DNA from: Epiperipatus broadwayi
Taxonomy: Eukaryota > Onychophora > Udeonychophora > Euonychophora > Peripatidae
Assembly (NCBI GenBank): GCA_028023455.1
Contig: JAQFVV010006215.1
Location: 9,693,950 to 9,757,949, forward strand
DNA: 64,000 nucleotides
Reading direction: 5' to 3'
The notes under the pieces were generated by a model. It ran no database searches. It was not told the DNA's origin and was given only the letters and a program-made list of their open reading frames with translations. Shown piece after piece: positions 36,503-50,276 of this stretch (positions are counted from its first letter, which is position 1; every line of letters begins with the position of its first letter). Both the position numbers and the translations under genes were made by a program.

Positions 36503-37150
36503 TCTTGCTCCTTTTTTTTAGTTTTATAGGCTGATGCAATGAACAAAAATTCCAACTGCATTTTGCTTCTACTGAGCTTTACTATATGATGAGTGAGTAA
36601 ACCATATGAAAATTAGCCTTGCTCCTATTCAGTCAAATAGGCTATTAAACCAACTTTGATACTGCACCTTGCATCAACCAAATCTTACAAATGTGTATAA
36701 AAACAAACAAAAAAAAATGTATTGTGGTAGCATTAGATAATATCAACTTCTAAATATCGCATAACAACAGTGTCTCACGTAAATAATCAAAATACAGTAT
36801 ATCTTTAGAAACAAACCTATCTACCCACACTATCATAGCACTTTGTTTCATTATCTGCAAAAAATCATTTTTATCCATTCTGGATCATAAGTTGCATATA
36901 AAAATATTTTCCAATACCAAAGTCACTCTTGCTTTCTAGCAAGTTGGTAATCTCTTTTTTTATTTATTTTTAATTATCAATTTTGGAATTTAACTTTTTT
37001 TAAAATCATTATGTAAGTCATTTCTTTGTGAAATATTAATCATTATAATAAACCCAGAGTTAACAAAACTGAGCCAGCCTTAATTTTTTTTAAAATTAAG
37101 TTTTACTTCTCTCCAAATATTTGCTTATTGGTGGAGATATCCTTTGGGAC
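36503..37150. other. AT-rich intron sequence, no supported feature
   Basis: No coding or repeat signal recognised. Confidence 0.5.
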
Positions 37151-37279
37151 AACCTGAACAATATAATATTCTCCTTATTCTGGAGTGGATCTTTCAAAAC
37201 TTTAGCCTTTCTCTTCTTTCCCTTTTCTTTTTCATTATGTGAACTGGCAGTCTTGACAATCTACCAACAGTAATCCATT

Positions 37280-38120
37280 ATTTTAAACTCAGGCTAATAC
37301 TAGTGTTTTACTCTTTTTTTTATATAAAGCTTTACCACACTGAATATCTCTATTTTTAACTTTCACATATTCTTTTACCTTCTCAACAGCCCAATTTCTT
37401 GTGTCCCCTTTCATTTTTGTGTAATCCATTTTATGTCATTCATAGTGATAACTATTTCTGTCTGTTTTTGAATCATCTCTTATGCATTTGTGAGTTGTTC
37501 TAAAAAAAAAATAAGGAAGTTTGTATTTGATTTGCATTTTTCTTCTCTTTTTTCAATTCCAATTTCTCTGCTATATTTTACAGTTTCTTGTAGTTTATTT
37601 TTACAGGATTCCACTGATTTGTGAACCATTTCTTTCACACAGCATTTTATTCTCTGTTGAACTTGTTCATTTATTTGACTTATTATTTCCACATTAAGGG
37701 TACTTATTGTATTTTGTACACCATAAAACTTTTATTTTTTTAATTTCTGAATGCATTTCTTCATTTTTTAAATTTATCTGTTTAAATTCTGAATGCATTT
37801 TTTCACTTTTTAGATTCATCTGTTTAAATTCTGAAGGAATTGTTTCAAGTTGTCTATCACTGCTTTGTTAGATCGTTTTAAATTCTGAACACATTTCATT
37901 TTTTAGATGAATCTCTTAAAATACTGATTTTGTCTTGGTTTTTGTTGTACAGTACTTCAAGTTTTTTCATAAATGCACACATCATTTATATAGTGAAAGT
38001 GCTTGGTTTCTCTTTTCCCTGCATTTGTACAATCGGAATTTCTACTTGTCCAATTGGCTCTGCATACATTGGTTGTACAGTTTCTAATATTAGCGAATCC
38101 ATATTGATTTGAGCCTCCAT
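37280..38120 (-). pseudogene. Coiled-coil ORF remnant with 14-residue repeats
   Basis: Minus strand 37692-37480 is open (70 codons; EQVQQRIKCCVKEMVHKS, then KNKLQETVKYSREIGIEKRE), rich in charged residues and heptad-like. Just upstream (37855-37740) a 42-nt unit with ttctgaatgcatttcttcat is repeated about three times, encoding HSEFKQINLKNEEM-type units, then further decayed sequence to about 38120 (ILETVQPMYAEPIGQVEIP). No zinc knuckle or enzyme motif. It may be a gag or ORF1 relic; function unknown. Confidence 0.4.
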
Positions 38121-39600
38121 CTTTTTTGTTTTTGAATGAGTTATCATAAGTATATATGTGTTTTATAATCCTCTTGTTAAATAACCTTTTTAATTGTAGA
38201 TTTGCACACTTTCTTTTTTTCTAAATTATCATAAATTGATAACACACCAGTCTCAATCCCAGCATATAGTCCTTTCCAGAATAACATGATATATTTCTGC
38301 CTTTCCTTGACATTATATATATACTGCCATTTATATTATCTTGCCTTCTTGTCTATCCTATTGCTATAAAATATCTTTCCATCCAAACATTCTTTTAATT
38401 TATTATATACTATCATATGCTAGATTGTTCATACTTTAATTACATTTAAATATAAGAAAGGCAATGCTCAACCAAAAAAATATACTAGTAATGCCAATTA
38501 CGTAATGGTAAATAAATAATCCAGAGCAGATTTGATATAATTATATTACAGACAGGAGATGGGTTTGAACTGGATACTATACTAAATGAAATCACTCTGC
38601 ATATATATTATAAATATTCCAGATGTGTATGTAAATGTAAATATCATCAATAATATAAATTGAATGGTTAATAAAATTCCACTGATAAAAGAAAATTGTG
38701 ATAATAATACTAACCAATGTGATGATGATTATTGGGATTTATAATCCCATGTACTAACAATATTTTATTTGTTTTAGATTTTAATCAATAAAAAAGAAGC
38801 TTAGAAAGAGTTTACTGAGAATACTTATGAAATAACAATCATCACTGGCAATTATTACCGTGACACTCTAGCATATTCCCAGTAGTTCGCATGTTACCTC
38901 AGAATTGTAAATAATTTATAAACTAGCATTTGTATGTTGAAGTTATAATGCTTTAACTTAATTACAAACAAACAAACTGGATTGACAAAATGATAATTTA
39001 ACAATTTATTAATAAAACAAAACATACTTAGATTGGTTACATCTATATACTAGTGACTCCAAATGCAGATATAAAATCAACCACTTCACAACAATTAACA
39101 TATTTCAGTTTTTAAATCTATACTCGTGATTCCACATGTAGATATAAAATGAAAGTACAGTTTTAAATCTATATTAGTGATTCCAAATGTAGATATAAAA
39201 TATAAACATATCACAATGATTAATAAATTTTCAGTTTTTAAATCTAAGGTCTTTTAATATCATAATATGAATATCTTACCAGTCAAAATATCTAAAGTCC
39301 TAAATCATGGGTATTCAAATATTGTTTTTCTTTTTTCTGTAATTACAGTCGTTGAAGAGTAGATTTCTTCACCTTTTACACCAGATATATGAATTGTAGT
39401 TATATCAGTATGGTAATGTATGGCATGTAAAATATCAATAAGCCTTCGGCAATTAAGCAGCATGGTTCATTTTCCTTCCTTTGCTGACATCTTAGAGATT
39501 GTAACGATCTAGTCCAAAAGACTTCAATGTTATTTATTGGATCAGACTGCATACCTAAAGGCTTCTAACTGATGTGCTACTTGTTTCAGCCTAGCCTTCC
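38121..39600. other. AT-rich intron sequence with minor repeats
   Basis: A short motif, (t)aaatctatactagtgattcc plus a gtagatataaaat segment, recurs about three times at 39040-39240. Nothing else is supported. Confidence 0.5.
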
Positions 39601-39614
39601 ATGGTAAATGATCC

Positions 39615-41875
39615 ACTATTATAGGAAAACATTATTATAGTTTCTGATATAGACATTGCAATTTTAATGGTTGTTTTACAATAGCGTGTTGAAACCGTCG
39701 GAGGGCGGGCTTTGTTTGTAAACAAAGATAAATATAATGTTTCCAGGGCCACTGCCGCCGGGTTTGTTTATTATCACATTTCAAAGTAAAGTTAATATCA
39801 AATACATTTTTGAACACGCAACAACAACAACAAAAAAAAAATATGCAGAAATTAAAAAATTGAATTTAAAAAGTACTTAATTTTTTTTTTTTGTTATTCT
39901 TTTCATTACTTATATTTTTTGGGGGGTGGGAATTTTTTTTTATATGTATGTTTTTGATTTTGTTGATCACATTTAAAACTACTATCTATCAAATAAAATT
40001 TTTGGAACGAAAACAACAAAAAAAAAAAGGGTACATCAATCGAAATGAATTTTAAAAAGTAGTTACTTTTTATTCTTCTCATTACTTACATTTTTTTTGG
40101 CGGCGGTAGGGTATTCTACAACAAAATCAGCTTCTTTTCTTTTTTATATTTTTGCTGTTTTATAATAAATTACAAATACCAAATCGATTTCCATTTAACG
40201 GTACCAAACATTTACAACCAAAAGGTCTAACTTTGGGAAGGGGGGTGGGGATGGGGTGGTTACAATTTCTAAGCGAACATAACGCTCTAACTCGAAGGTT
40301 GACCAACTTTTTACCGTAATTACCAAAACCACACAAATATATTTACGGCAATTAAAACCAACTTTTAGGGCTATTCAGGAACAGCAAGTATGTAGCTTCA
40401 AAGCTCTTTTGTTTGATAACCCTTCCAGCAGCAGTCAGAGAATCTTTGACATTCGGAGCAAGTTTTCCGATTTCAGCCATTCGATGAAGCTCGCCGTTGT
40501 TCTCGCAGAAACAGACTTAGAGCGTGATTTCATCCGAATCGCGCTTGTACCTACCTACACTCGCCGAATTTTTTGAGCAGGAAATGGGGGCTAGGGAAGC
40601 ATGAGACTCTGATGATAATTGTTAGTAGACATTCCTAAAAGATGGGAGATAGAGGGGGAGGTGGTCTTAATAAATATTAAAATAGTTTTGACATTCGGAA
40701 TTCCAGACACCCTCACCCAATACTGTAGCCAAAAGTGAAATGTGATCGCACATCAAAAATGCTTAGCACAAATCTTAGCTGTAAGCTGACATGATAGCTT
40801 CTGCGGCAGATTCAATGTCATGTTTCTGTGCATTAGCGTAGAAATAGACACTTAGCAGCCACCCCGTACCAACATACTATTTCTAAGCTTACACATTAGA
40901 AATAGAACGTTCGCTAGCAGTGGTAGGCCACCTAAACGGCATATTTCTTTGGCGGTTTCAACACGCTATTGTAAAACAACCATTTTAATTAGCAGCAAGG
41001 CAAAATCTATTCTCAGCACGACCTACTTCAATACTGCTTTAATGTATAGTTTGCAGTTTGAAATCAGGAAATCAATAATGGAACGAAATCAGCATCAGAA
41101 TGAATGACTGCATACCAAATGAATTTTGAATGATTCCTTTTTATATCTCTTTGTTATCTTTCTATCCCCTGCCTATGTCATTTGCCATCACTCAAACCGT
41201 AATGTAGACCATTCTAAAATCTCAGATCCCAGAGGCAAAAAGTTATATTGTTCGCTTCTAAAACAAGCTTGTATATAATATATTATTTTATATCGAAAGA
41301 ATAAAGAAATAGCTGTTTGCTTTTTTTTCTTTATCTACTCCATTCTAATGCAGGAAGATATAAAATTTTGCTTGACTTTTCTTGTTATTTCTAATTTTGC
41401 AAATATCTTTAATTTATAATTTTTTAATCTTAAATTTGAATTCACCATTCAATTTACTATAGAAATCAATCAGATTTTATTTATAAATCGATTCAGAATA
41501 GGTAAAACAAAAAAGATTTCAAAATGCCTTGAAATTTATGAACTATGTATTTTAAACTCGATTTGCAAATTGACTCATGATTAAAAGTCTTTCTTTTTTT
41601 TTCTTTTGCAATCTCATTCATTATTATTTTTTCTACTCCCATATTACTGAGTAAATAGTCAATTACATTATGCCTAAATTGCCACAACATTTAATATGAT
41701 TAAAATGTATATTAATAATTTTTTCTTTTAGTCTCATGAGTAATTTCTTTACTTTACTGTATGTACATACATACACACACAGACACGTTCAATTCTTTAT
41801 TAATTAACACATGCGGTGTTTCACCCTAACTAATGTGAGCTGCACTTGATTTGATATGGTTATAATATATATATA
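39615..41875 (+). repeat. Dispersed repeat R, copy 2 (split by a TIR element)
   Basis: Same landmarks as 34265-35225, interrupted at 39669-40981. A further partial copy of its 3' end follows at 41930-42080, so the end segment is tandemly repeated here. Confidence 0.75.
39669..40981. mobile_element. 1.31-kb TIR element with 8-bp target duplication
   Basis: Perfect terminal inverted repeats of 29 bp start GGTTGTTTTACAATAGCGTG. They are flanked by attttaat on both sides (39661-39668, 40982-40989), and copy 1 of repeat R lacks the insertion. The 8-bp duplication with GG ends fits Merlin best and hAT or P less well. The interior has G-rich tracts and no transposase ORF. Confidence 0.85.
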
Positions 41876-42080
41876 TAAAAGACATAAACAAATATATGTA
41901 AAAAACTGAATATTTTTTTTCTTTTAATCTCATAGGCAATTTCTTTACTTTACTGTATATATGTATGTAAACACATCCACATGTTGTTGTTTAATTCTTT
42001 ATTAATTAACTTATGCAACGTTTCACCCTGATATATGTGGGCTGCACTCAGGTTGATATGGTTATAATATATATACATAG

Positions 42081-44404
42081 AAAATAAATATACGTAATAA
42101 AACTGAATTCCTTCTTTTCAAATTGGATACTTCAAAGAGAGTGCTATTGAATGGAATTTCTGAATATACATATATATATATCAACTTTTAATTACATATC
42201 AACTTTTAGTGAAGCAAAATATATTAACCAAGCTTTAAAAATTTTTTCTATAATGTATAACAGTACTTTAAGAATAAATATACATAGAAGTATTATTATC
42301 TGCTGCTTCTTAAATTTAAAATCCTAGAGCTATGACTAATATCAAAATCCTTCAAAACTGAAACAGATCGGAATAATGTATGTTAAAACTTAACTTCAAA
42401 AATTTTAAAATAAATACTTATTAAGTATAACTGAATGAAGAAAAATTTTCATTAAACATCTTAATTAATAATTAATGTGATCAACTAAACGCCATCTATT
42501 TAGAATTTTCATTATAACAAAGGTTCAAGTCAAACATTTCACATTTAACTTAATGGCATGTTAACTCTTAAAACTAAAAAAAGAATTAAAAAAAATATAT
42601 ATATATCCAAACAAATGATAATTATCTTTAAAAATTGAACCAAAATAGATCTGCCTTCCTATATTCTGCAAATAATAATAGTTGAAGACAATAATGAATA
42701 CATGTGTATGATCATATATACAAATATATATATTACAATTTGGTAAATCAGTGTTCTCAAGTTGAAGACTATACTGGAGATAGTGAGAATCTTATTAAAT
42801 ATTATAATCATTCTGTTTAATAAAAAACTATATATAAAAATGATTATTTAAAATATTAAATATACTTTTAAAAACGATGTTTTACTTCAGCAATCCTCCA
42901 GTGATAATAATATGAAAACTGACAATGACATCATCACTTCTTCACCACAACTAATATTGCTATGATCTTCGTTGTTATTAATATTGTAATAATAATTATA
43001 TTAGGTTTTTATTTCACTTGCATTATACTAACCCTACTTTTACAATCATCGTGCTTCATAAACTATGTTCCAAATACAACATTCTATTTCATTATAATTT
43101 TTGTTTTTTTGTGAATTTTTTTAATATAATAACTACTTATCTAAAAAAAATAATTGCTTTCTATTTTTCCATTGCATTATTCTCAAACAGTTTACATTAT
43201 CTTCTTATATTATTCCTCTTTTTTACTATCTATGTCTTTATCATTATTATTCTCTTGTTATCCCATTTGAATTTTACCTTGGTTGACAATAAATATTATT
43301 TTAGTACTGTTTAATTCTTCAACGCTTTTCCATTATTATATAATTAACTGCAACTCCGTTGATTTTGAAGCAAATACATCAAGCCACCTTAAAAAATCAA
43401 CTAAAATGATTCTAAACCTAGTATGACAATCGATATAGAAAATAATATGAAAAAAAAAATGGAATTTCAATAAGTGACTGAACAAATAACAAATAAAAAT
43501 TATACAGAAAATAGAAAAAAAAAAGTAAAACATTATGACAATAAGAAATATCATTATAATTCCAACAAGGTAGATCTATTCAAAATCTCATATTCATTTA
43601 GAATCATGAAAAAAAAGATGTCCTTTTATAAGATAATAAATTGACAAAAAAAAAAAAAACAAGGATCAGCAATGAGATTATGAACAAAATGCTGTATTAC
43701 ACAAAAAGGATAAGAATAATTAAAATTTGAAAAGAATCAAATGGATATTTCAATAAGACTGAAAATAATAGACAATTACCCACATTAGACTCACAAACAA
43801 AATAAAAAATAAACATATACAAATGCTTTCATTATTATGTCTTCTAATGGTCTATCAAAAATAGTAATAAAGCTTTAAATAGTCTAAAAGTGAATAAAAA
43901 AAAAGAAATAAAATATAATTAGAATGAATGAGATAATAGACATTACACAAATATTTTAATAAATATTTAAAACTTCAAATAATTAAAATGTTTAATTAAA
44001 ACAGAGGCTAAATCAGAAAAATACAATTGCAAAAACTTTAATATGAGTTTTTAACACATAACTTATAATATATTTGCAATGCAATAATTAGCAATATGAA
44101 CAATAGCATAAAGTTAAAAGGCAAAAAATGAGTGCAATAAAACATATATTAAAAAGAATTTTTCAAATGTAACTTCCCTCTTCCTAATATACAAAAAACC
44201 ATAGGCTTGTGAAAATATTAAACAATCAGTAGTAGTACAAAAAAATCCAAATTGGAATAGTCTTTAGAAATTATATTTACAATTTTATTTGAGATATATA
44301 ACTAAGTAAAATAACTTTAAAAAAAAAAAGTTAAACAAATAAATATATTTGGAAAAGTTTTTGATAAAATAAAATACATTTAAAATATTTATATAACAAG
44401 ATAC
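42081..44404. other. AT-rich intron sequence, no supported feature
   Basis: Long A/T stretches. Open stretches at 43018-43314 and 43336-43554 are hydrophobic by composition only. Confidence 0.5.
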
Positions 44405-44446
44405 CTATTCCATGCAGCTGTTCCAGGACATATGCATACACAAAGC
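44405..44446 (-). CDS. GH20-like host gene, exon 'C' (CPGT motif)
   Basis: A 42-nt exon in minus orientation. It is preceded by a run of about twelve T then aag, and followed by donor gtatct. One base completes the Gly codon from the upstream exon, then come LCVCICPGTAAWN, then AG, which pairs with the T opening the 26305 exon to make Ser. The segment CPGTAAWNS matches the CPGTSSWNS-type signature that I associate with GH20-like beta-N-acetylhexosaminidases. Such a small exon would not be found by ORF length; splice sites, phase and motif support it together. Confidence 0.8.
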   Translation of the reverse strand, partial: ALCMHMSWNSCME

Positions 44447-44579
44447 CTTAAAAAAAAAAACATATTTATAATTAAAAATATTAATTTAACAAAATATATT
44501 ACTAAAGTAAAACAACATTTAAAACAAATAATGGGAAAATTATTAATCACCAGTGTTATTTATGTAATTGTAAGGACCA

Positions 44580-45150
44580 TGCAATCAGTTGGCAGCTGGA
44601 TAATTATAATTTATAAATAAGAAAACAGACAAGGTTTAAAGCATTTCAAGAGTTTATTTATTCTGAATAATAATTGTATTAGTAATTCAACTCACAATTT
44701 GCCAGTTGAGAATAAGATATCACATAGATCTCTTAACAATTCATATCTTCTTAAAGATTTAATATCTATATAGTCTCCTTAATTCTGTAGTTTTGTAAGC
44801 ACATTACAACTCACACACATTATTCTGAGATAGTTGAATTGGGTTCTTGACTAGAACTCTTCTTTACTATCTTCCAAAACAGTAGAACATAGTTCAGTAC
44901 TCAATATACCATTTTACTGCATTTCTTTCTCATTACTGCACTGGTTTTATTCTTCTGCAGATTCTTTATCAGCTTTTCTAATTTGCATAAAGTGAATTTT
45001 TCTTTACATGCAAATTAGCCCATTGCAATTTCCAGTAAGTAGTTTCTTTTTCTGCATATTAATTATTTATTCTATTTCTAGAGTATTCTAGCATATCAAC
45101 ATTAAAAGCTTGTACACACATACATCTTTATTTATTCTTTAATAATAATA
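44580..45150 (-). repeat. Solo LTR related to gypsy-like element 2
   Basis: The reverse complement shows the LTR 2 landmarks in order: aataaagatgtatgtgtgtac near the start, aagatatgaattgtta, a caactggcaaattg segment, tattattcagaataaa, and ttataattatccagctgcca at the end. No internal region is attached. Confidence 0.6.
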
Positions 45151-46259
45151 ATATGTGTGTTTGTGTACATAGAAATTTATTAGAAAAAACTGTTTTATTA
45201 TACAGTTTAAAAAGGAATTTAAAAAATCTCCATTGGTCACAAGCATCTATCTTTTTAATATGCTATTATATAAAATAATAACAGAATTATTAAGCTACAT
45301 AATAATTTAATTAAACTGAATAGCAATGTTATGCAAAATTTAATCTATGTTATACAATAACACTTGACACAAATGAACTTTAAACTAATATTTATGTTAG
45401 GTTGTACTAATATAACAGCTTTTAAATATAGACCAAAAGATCAATTACATTAATAATATAAGCAAATGATTATCAATAATATTCTTATAATTTCTGAAAC
45501 CAAAAAGGCAAAAGATTAGTCATATGTGAGTCTGAAATTAAACTATCCTATATTCTTTCATGTACCTTACTGATATGAACTTTTTCTTAAAATAGTAAAT
45601 ATTACATTATAATCAATTGGTCAATCAGAAATTATATTATGAATATTATTGATTTCTTTTTTCTCAAAATCTTAAGCAATCTGATTGTATTTGTGAGCTT
45701 TTTCATTTTCTTTCACCAGCTTTGATGTTTTCAACATTTAACTTCAATATTTTAAATCAATTTCATTATCATCAACTTCTTTTTTTCTTCACACTATCTT
45801 TTCAATATCTATTTTTTAAATTCCTTTCTTTGTGTTCTTTGTTTCATTTGAATCTTATTAAAATAATTTATATAAACTAAATACTATTTATTTTGTATTG
45901 AATCTATCTTTCATTTAATTCTTCTAATTTTCTAGTAATTAGTTTAATCGACAATAAGGGTGGCAATCCTACCATTAAGATGACCGAAATCCAGGGATTA
46001 ACTTATTCATAATGATAAATTCAAAAATAACTCATTGAAAAATAAAAAAGCTAGACTTTGAAGAAAAACATAAAAGCTTATTTTATCCTTCAAAAACTAT
46101 AGCAAAATATTATTATATTTTTAGTTATACAAAAAAGACTATACGTATTTAAAAATGGCACTACTTGTGGAAAAATTTAAGTTAGTATTTCTGAAATACT
46201 TTCGGTTTATTAAACAATAACAAGCTTTCCAACAATAATATATATATATTTATACTAAT

Positions 46260-46800
46260 GTGCAACAGCAGTACTATAATATAAAATTTTGTATAGTATT
46301 CGGTTGTTTTAAACACTGCCACAAATATTCATAATTAACTGAATCAAATATATCAACCAAATTAATAAAAACAATATATAAATCGCATTTAAAACTCATG
46401 ATATTTTTCTTATATTTTTCTGGCATTAGAAACATATATCTAGTGTTTCTTGACTCTATAAAACCAAACATAGTTTGTTAATCTCTCACTTATAATAGGA
46501 ATGATCAGGTACTTTTACTGCAGTAAATAATAAAAACATTCCATGATAATTATTGCATCCTTTTCTATACTTATTTTATAAATTGAAACAATAGAATCAT
46601 TCCAAGATTAAATGGCACAGTCTCATGACTTCATATATTTTTTTAAAATTCCAACCGTTTTGAAGTTAACACAATATCACCCCATTTTAAGCTTCTTCTG
46701 GGATCCCATAATGACTTGCAGCTTTTTTGTTTTTAAAATGTAGCTTCAATATCATCAAGTTAGATATTCATCTAAATGACGTGACGGAATGAATATATAA
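46260..46800 (-). mobile_element. LINE family B fragment (RT)
   Basis: Minus strand 46471-46274 contains DLYIVFINLVDIFDSVNYEYLWQCL in pieces, the FxDLxKAFDSVN..LW box of RTs. Upstream (46800-46500) frame-shifted pieces fit the preceding RT region. It is the same style as the plus-strand copy at 56330-59160. Confidence 0.6.
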
Positions 46801-48950
46801 TTAAATGCAGTTATTCGTCTGAATTCTTTTATTATATTTTAAAAGATAATCAAATACTTTTCTGTCAATACAAAATAATATCATCATATAAAACACTTAA
46901 CCACTGATTTAGTACAATTACAATATTTTTCAAGGGCCCTCTATTATTTTCAATGTATCAAACAACTCAAAAGTTATAATGAATAGCAAATAATTATCTC
47001 CTTTGCTAATTTTTTTGTCAGTCAATGAACTTCTAACTTTAAATTCTCACATTGCTTATAAAACTAAACATTAATTTTATTAATATTGCAAGAAGAGAAA
47101 GCCACAATTACTATAAAAGATCAAATCAATATTTCACTTCTTAATGAATCCAAGAACAGACTGACATATTAATAGTATTTACAATTAAAATTCCGTATTT
47201 TAATAACATGAGATAACTTTAAAAAAGCCAAAAGGCAATTTTTGCATAGTTGTTTCTAAAAAAAAAAAATTTCATTCCCATTCGGAACAGAATTTATTGT
47301 CACTATTATTTTAACATTGGAAAATACTAATAAATGATTTGTCCAATGATTAGCACCTATAAGTGCTAGTGTAAAATTGATTCCTTTGACATTCTGTTTC
47401 ATGATTATAACATAAATTATGAGATGCTATTATTATTATTTTCAATAAAACAATTAAGATGCATTCAAGAAAATGATCCATAATATTAAAAAAATTTTTT
47501 TAAAAAGCTGAAAATAAATAGGAGTCAAAGATTATTAATATAAAATACTCAAAAAGTAATAGTAAAACTGAAAATAAGAACTACAATAGTTAAACAAGTT
47601 TATCAGTTCACATCTGAAAAAAAACTTATTACACAATTTCTATGAAATAGATATTTGGATAATTAAAGAAAGAAAATAATAAAAGAATTATAAAATGGTA
47701 TTGGGAAAAAATTTTGAAAATCATTTCATTAGTTAAAATTAAGTATATAATAATATACAAGAAACTTGTTGAGAAAATTATGAATGGGGGTGTGGAATGG
47801 GCTTGTTCATAAAAATTAAGAAAAGTATTATTCTAGAAAAAAGTTAAACATCCATAATTATTGAACTATATAAAAAAAGGGAAATGTAAATTTGTGCAAC
47901 AACATCTAGAAAGACTGGAATTGATATGAAATATCAAAGATTTGACTTTTGATAAATGATGTTGTCACATTATTTAAAAATTTTATAATAAATGATACCA
48001 AGATTTCTCTATTAATTAACATAGACATTTAAATAATATATTTAAAACACTGCAATTTATTATTTCTTGTTTTATAATCTACTAATTCCTCTTCTGTTTT
48101 TTTCTAATACTCAAACTTCAGTTTGTTTTTGCTTTTTATACAAGACATTGGCATTTTTTTACTTTTTTCCTAATTACGGAATGATTTCTCAAATGACAAT
48201 AAATAGAAAAATTATTCTAATATGTTTTCCAATTGGATCTGTAAAATGCCTTGTATGTTTTCACCTATATCACTTTCAAGTATTAGTTAGAATTTCAATA
48301 AAAATCAAAAAATGAATAACCTGACTTTATTTTTTGCATTAAATTTTTTATCAAAATATTAATTGAAATATAATGTTGCATGTACAACTACTGTTTTTGT
48401 CTATATAATGAAATTTACATGTCTTAATCATTTATTTATTCTATTTCTCTATGAATGAAACAAACAAAAAAGCATTTTGATTTATTGCTGCTATTGGAAT
48501 AAAAGAAAATTCTGGAGTTAATATTTTTCTGCAAGAATTATTTTAATCTGTAATTTTGACGTATATAATTATAGTCATCAAAATATGAGTGTTTGCATTT
48601 AAATATTTGAATCTAATATATATTTGTTTATAATAATTATTATGGATGAATCATTACACTTATTTCATCATGACTGAGATAACTTTTTTTCTTGTTTTCT
48701 CTCATTTGACAAATAAAATTTTTAATGTTTGATTTCTCAATTTTTTTTTTTTTTTTTTCGATTATTTTTACTTTTTAACTTATTTTAAACAAAATTAATA
48801 ATAAACAATTTAAAAATAAATAAAATTTGTTGAAAACATCAAACTTGGTTTTCATTCCTTAAAAAAAATCTTAGTTTTAAATATATTTACACTCAATAAT
48901 TTTTTTTATTAAAATTTATTAGATGCAATTGAACCTGTTTATCTGTACAT
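46801..48950. other. AT-rich intron sequence, no supported feature
   Basis: Nothing recognised beyond AT-rich sequence and short open stretches without domain features. Confidence 0.5.
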
Positions 48951-48952
48951 AG

Positions 48953-49340
48953 CTATATTCTTTTACACTGTTGCAAGGCAGTCACTCTGTAGAGCTTGCT
49001 GTGGTCCGAAACCGAGAGCCATTGCTCTCCTTCACTCCTATGAGTGGGCAACTCTAGCTCAAGTTTCATGAAAAAGCCAGTCCAGAGCCAGTAATCTATC
49101 TCTGTCCCTGAGCCACTTAAGCAATTTGATATAGATGTTGCAAACACCACAATTAGCATTTTCAAATATACACTTGCATCTGGATAGTCAAATTGCAATG
49201 GTTAGAAAAATGGCGATTCTGATGATCGAGAATATGCCACTTTTTATAGCCTTTTGAATGACTAAAACTTCTCTAATATCGAGTGACACACTTTTGATAA
49301 TAAAGTATCTGATCAGCTTGAGAAAAGGGCAGAAATACAG
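48953..49340 (-). other. Unclassified segment of higher GC
   Basis: Minus strand 49198-48953 is open for 81 codons (GTEIDYWLWTGFFMKLELEL, then SDHSKLYRVTALQQCKRI) and is clearly less AT-rich than its surroundings. No domain is recognised. It is probably a transposon fragment; neither splice context nor phase links it to the host gene. Confidence 0.35.
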
Positions 49341-49578
49341 GAGGTGATGAATTGTCACATCTGCTGTGGCACATAGTTGGCGTTGAGGGTTGATCTTTGT
49401 AATTAAAAAGGAATTACAATTAAGCTGATTTCTTATATTAGGAAATGTCTACGATTTTATTTTTTCTCCAAGATTCACATCTCTTTAAAAACTGGGTAAA
49501 AATTTCTCATCATTCTGTTATTCCAGTGTGAATCATGTGTTATTTTTTAATTCTCAATCTTACATTTTTTTATTATGA

Positions 49579-49742
49579 TGATTTTTGTTATTTATTTATT
49601 TCAAAATGAAATTGTTCTTTAATATAATATTATAGTAATAATTTTAAAATCTGCAATATGATTTTTGTTGTTTATTATATATTTCAAAATTAAACTGTTC
49701 TTTAATATAATATTATAGTAATAATTTTAAAATCTGCAATAT
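49579..49742. repeat. 80-bp tandem duplication
   Basis: Two adjacent copies (49579 and 49659) sharing tgatttttgtt, gttctttaatataatattat and ttttaaaatctgcaatat with a few differences. Confidence 0.8.
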
Positions 49743-50276
49743 ATAAAGCTTTTTTTTTTTTTACTGTCTGAATCATAGATTTTTTTATAATATTATATTT
49801 TGTCTTTAATCATTCAATCTTCAATTCTAATTTGTATTTTACTTTGTGATTTTAATAAGCAATTGGTTTTTTTTTTGCAAAAAAAAACAAACAAACTTTA
49901 GAAGCAAAAGGCAATTATACTAAGAAAAGCATTGATAGAAGAAACTCATCTATTAGTCATCCTTTTGATAAATAAAAATTTAAAAAGCTGTTATGGACAA
50001 AAGTTTAAAATATTTGTACTAATTTTTTTTTTATGGTTGCATATTGTTTTATTTTTAGAAATTTATTCTTAAAAATTATATTTTATAAAATTATATCAAA
50101 AATGAATAAACATGCATTTATATGTATGTGCATATATATACCTTCGCATTTTCAACCGCACATGTTTTAGGTTTATTGCCTTCGTAAATATACAGTTTTA
50201 GAAAACAATTATTATTTATAAAATATTTTTATTAATACAATACTTATAATAAAAAAATTTAAGAAAAACTTCTTAC

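Noticed and set aside
43018-43554. Hydrophobic ORFs as possible membrane proteins
   Set aside because: Phe/Ile/Leu richness simply follows from T-rich DNA; no start context or conservation signal.
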